From Microcaldota archaeon (GTDB lineage: Archaea > Micrarchaeota > Micrarchaeia > Micrarchaeales > CABMGC01), in contig JAJYFQ010000003.1 of the NCBI GenBank assembly GCA_021785375.1, positions 1 to 15,735 on the forward strand: a DNA stretch of 15,735 nt, read 5' to 3'. Position numbers and translations under genes: made by a program. This document shows positions 14,003 through 15,735 of the stretch, piece by piece. The notes below the pieces were generated by a model. It searched no databases. It saw nothing but the letters and a program-made list of their open reading frames with translations, and had not been told where the DNA came from. Position 1 is the first letter of the stretch. Each line of letters starts with the position of its first letter.

Positions 14003-14087
14003 TGTTTCAGAAATTCCTTAAACTATTTATAAATGTTTCAGTTATTATAGAAACATATAAATATGATAATATGTACAATCTGAAACA
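14003..14087 (+). promoter_or_regulatory. Nested palindromic operator of the AbiE-like operon
   Basis: TGTTTCAG occurs at 14003-14010 and 14034-14041. Its complement occurs exactly as CTGAAACA at 14080-14087 and imperfectly as TAGAAACA at 14048-14055. The outer and inner pairs share one centre near 14045. The outer right arm ends on the A of the start codon and the inner right arm abuts the TATA box. This is what one expects of a self-repressing antitoxin with an N-terminal winged helix, as known for AbiEi. The repeats are seen; the repressor is inferred. Confidence 0.7.
14056..14063 (+). promoter_or_regulatory. TATA box of the AbiE-like operon
   Basis: TATAAATA is centred about 27 bases before the ATG at 14087, so the transcript should be leaderless. 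Confidence 0.7.
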
Positions 14088-14692
14088 TGAAACAACAGGA
14101 GATGGTCTACCGCGAGATAGCATGCCGGTATATCAATGGGGGCAAGAGGTTCACCCAGCTTGAGCTATCAAGGGCACTTGGGCTGTCATTGAGCACGGTG
14201 AACGGCGCAGTTAGCAATCTGGAAGAGATAAATGCGGTAAGGATAGGCCAACGGTCTTTCGAAGTCATATCACTGGAAAGGTTGCTGCTCTACTGGGCAA
14301 CGATGAGAAGGATAGAGAAGGACATCGCTTATAGCACAAGGGTAGACGAGCCTGTCAAGGATATAGAGGGGAGCATGCCTCCTGAAATTGCATTTACATC
14401 TTACACGGCGTACAAGCTCCTCTTCAAGGACGTGCCTGCGGACTACAGCGAGGTATACGTCTATGCAGCCGAGAAGGGCATCAGCGAGATAAAGAGAAGA
14501 TTCAGTCACAGGGCCGGTCCGCCAAACCTCTTTGTCCTGGAGGCCGATAAGGGGCTCGGGGCCGAGATAAAAGGGGGGCTGCTGAAACACTCCTCGGTCT
14601 GCCCCGCCCAGGTATTCGTTGACCTGTGGAACCTGAAGGCGTGGTATGCGAAGGACTTTATCGATGCACTGGAGAAGAGGCTGGGGATATGA
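14087..14692 (+). CDS. AbiEi-like antitoxin / winged-helix repressor
   Basis: 201 residues. Residues 3-60 form a winged helix with the recognition part LELSRALGLSLSTVNGAVSN (25-44). The rest has the layout of the AbiEi C-terminal domain: an ASxYxA-like stretch (IAFTSYTAYKLLF, 101-113), a strand SEVYVYA, and a late LEADKG...VFVDLWNL segment. In type IV toxin-antitoxin systems AbiEi represses its own operon and counters the nucleotidyltransferase AbiEii without binding it. The gene overlaps the following toxin gene in the ATGA arrangement, and its promoter carries the nested palindrome at 14003-14087. Family membership is inferred from architecture plus the partner; homology to classical AbiEi may be distant. 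Confidence 0.78.
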   Translation: MKQQEMVYREIACRYINGGKRFTQLELSRALGLSLSTVNGAVSNLEEINAVRIGQRSFEVISLERLLLYWATMRRIEKDIAYSTRVDEPVKDIEGSMPPEIAFTSYTAYKLLFKDVPADYSEVYVYAAEKGISEIKRRFSHRAGPPNLFVLEADKGLGAEIKGGLLKHSSVCPAQVFVDLWNLKAWYAKDFIDALEKRLGI

Positions 14693-15318
14693 CCGAGTTC
14701 TGGAACAGTGAGGTGACAGATACGAGCTGGAAGAAGCTTCAGGAACTCAGGAAGGAGTTTGAATTCACCCTGATAGGCGGATGGGCAGTATATCTCTACA
14801 CGAAACTGCAGAAGTCGAAGGACATAGACGTCGTTGTCGATTATCCGGTCCTTAGGCAGCTGGAGGGGGAGTACAGGCTCGACAAGAACGAGCGGCTCCA
14901 TAAGTACGAGATAAAGCTGGACATCTTCGACATAGACGTATACGTGCCCGGATACTCAAGACTAGCGTTGCCTGCCAAAGACCTTCTCGGAAGGCACTCG
15001 ACCCATGTGGAGGGTTTCAGGGTCCCCTCAGCAGAGGCCCTACTGCTCCTAAAGCTTGGCGCGGCCGCAGACAGGCTGCAAAGCCAGAAAGGAGAGAAGG
15101 ACGCGATAGATATCCTGGGCCTTCTCTTCTATTCCGGGGCAGACCTGAAGAAGGTTCGGGCAATCGCCTCGGAGAGCCGCCTCCTCGGCCATATCAGGCT
15201 GCTCGGAAAAATCCTTGATGGATTCAAGAAGGAGAATCTCGGATACCTGAACCTCAACGAGGCAAGTTTCTCAAAGCTCAGGAAGAAGTACGGCATAGAG
15301 ATAAGGGCGAATCTATAA
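14689..15318 (+). CDS. AbiEii-like nucleotidyltransferase toxin
   Basis: 209 residues. The nucleotidyltransferase signature is clear: LIGGWAVYLYTKLQKSKDID holds Gly30-Gly31 and the metal-binding pair Asp45 and Asp47 (DID), followed by VVVD. A third acid is expected in 'LDIFDIDVYV' (78-85). A helical region with 'AEALLLLKLGAAADR' and GEKDAIDIL follows, typical of AbiEii-type and related minimal transferases that modify tRNA or other targets with nucleotides. The frame is open from a GTG at 14626, but the ATG at 14689 overlapping the antitoxin stop is the natural start. The paired antitoxin and operator support a toxin-antitoxin role; the target is unknown. Confidence 0.8.
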   Translation: MTEFWNSEVTDTSWKKLQELRKEFEFTLIGGWAVYLYTKLQKSKDIDVVVDYPVLRQLEGEYRLDKNERLHKYEIKLDIFDIDVYVPGYSRLALPAKDLLGRHSTHVEGFRVPSAEALLLLKLGAAADRLQSQKGEKDAIDILGLLFYSGADLKKVRAIASESRLLGHIRLLGKILDGFKKENLGYLNLNEASFSKLRKKYGIEIRANL

Positions 15319-15347
15319 GGTCGACGGAAGGAGACCGCAAAGCAGGA

Positions 15348-15355
15348 TATAAAAA
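15348..15355 (+). promoter_or_regulatory. TATA box of the pilin-like gene
   Basis: TATAAAAA is centred 26-27 bases before the ATG at 15378, again predicting a leaderless message. Separate expression from the AbiE-like operon, which ends 30 bases upstream of this box, is likely. Confidence 0.65.
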
Positions 15356-15377
15356 GCTATACTGGTACGATTAGAGC

Positions 15378-15735
15378 ATGAAAACAGGGGCAGTGCGCAA
15401 GGGCCTTCCTAGAGCGATCAGGCTCCAGGCGGCGATGGAGTTCCTGATGACCTACGGGTGGGCGCTCCTTGTCATAGCGGTTGCGCTCATCGCCCTGTAC
15501 GAGCTCCACATCTTCTCGCCAGCACCCAACTCGCAGTGCCTTGTCGTTTCGGGGTTCAGCTGCCTTAATCTTGTCATGGCGACGAACGGGCTGGTCACCG
15601 TAACCCTCCAGCAGGCCCTGCAGTCACCGATAAACATAACCGGGTACGGGTGCAACAGCAACACCACGCTCTCACCCAACTTCATGACTAACCTGCAGCC
15701 GGCAAATCAGATCAGCGTGCCGATAGGCGGCAACT
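15378..15735 (+). CDS. Secreted pilin-like surface protein, class III-type leader (3' end missing)
   Basis: 119 codons are visible before the window ends. The N-terminus is short and basic (MKTGAVRKGLPRAIRL), followed by QAAMEFLMTYGWALLVIAVA, a hydrophobic helix to about residue 42. The QAAMEFLMTYGWA motif recurs at the start of many DPANN secreted or pilin-like proteins and resembles archaellin/pilin leaders cut by the PibD peptidase, with Glu five residues after the cut. If the cut precedes Gln17, the -1 residue is Leu rather than the usual Gly or Ala. The exported part is rich in Asn, Thr, Ser and Pro and has cysteines at residues 54, 62 and near 92, which could form disulfides. Likely a cell-surface or filament subunit; the exact role is unknown. 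Confidence 0.8.
   Translation, partial: MKTGAVRKGLPRAIRLQAAMEFLMTYGWALLVIAVALIALYELHIFSPAPNSQCLVVSGFSCLNLVMATNGLVTVTLQQALQSPINITGYGCNSNTTLSPNFMTNLQPANQISVPIGGN

Noticed and set aside
14626..14688. Longer N-terminus of the nucleotidyltransferase starting at GTG 14626
   Set aside because: It would overlap the antitoxin gene by more than 60 bases, while the ATG at 14689 forms the usual ATGA overlap and gives a normal family start.
1..15735. CRISPR array or insertion sequence with terminal inverted repeats
   Set aside because: I saw no regularly spaced repeats of CRISPR size and no transposase; the only repeats are the operator half-sites and the 22-bp pair described.

Overview
The window looks archaeal and most likely comes from a DPANN-type genome, possibly Micrarchaeota-like; that lineage call is inference. 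The evidence is: TATA boxes about 27 bases before start codons with little or no leader, a tRNA-Met interrupted by a canonical 37/38 intron, an archaeal-type tRNA-His with an encoded G-1, an Lhr helicase next to an SbcD-related archaeal phosphoesterase, Lrp/AsnC regulators, an intein in an AAA ATPase, and a protein with the QAAMEFLMTYGWALL leader seen in many DPANN secreted proteins.

Layout. 1-283 (-): 5' part of an archaeal P-loop ATPase, with a dyad over its promoter. 415-535 (-): intron-containing elongator tRNA-Met. 565-1688: a Fic protein gene with an elaborate repeated operator, bounded by imperfect 22-bp direct repeats, which suggests it arrived as a unit. 1683-2561 (-): EamA-type transporter. 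2651-2723 (+): tRNA-His. 2732-5302 (-): TPR-AAA ATPase whose P-loop is interrupted by a 348-residue intein. 5380-9236 (-): a tight set of Lhr helicase, metallophosphoesterase and RNase HI, a nucleic-acid processing operon. 9378-9632 (+): a small protein with a very basic tail. 9771-11156 (-): a long tandem Lrp-like regulator with an AT-rich C-terminal two thirds. 11333-12012 (+): a divergent operon of three small proteins (C2HC zinc finger, stand-alone Lrp ligand-binding-like domain, charged protein). 12050-13898 (-): a winged-helix/receiver/GGDEF-like regulator, then a VapB-like antitoxin and a frameshifted VapC toxin. 14087-15318 (+): an AbiEi/AbiEii-like toxin-antitoxin pair with a nested palindromic operator. 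15378 to the end (+): a pilin-like secreted protein, cut by the window edge.

How the genes fit together. The middle block (Lhr, phosphoesterase, RNase H, TPR-AAA) looks like core genome with uniform, fairly GC-rich codon use. Both flanks are accessory in character, with three toxin-antitoxin or toxin-like modules (Fic, VapBC, AbiE-like) and several promoter-overlapping palindromes that suggest self-repression. The Fic protein and the large Lrp regulator share a related N-terminal module of about 35 residues. The two most unusual regions are the Fic unit (matched operators inside direct repeats) and the divergent large-Lrp/small-protein locus.
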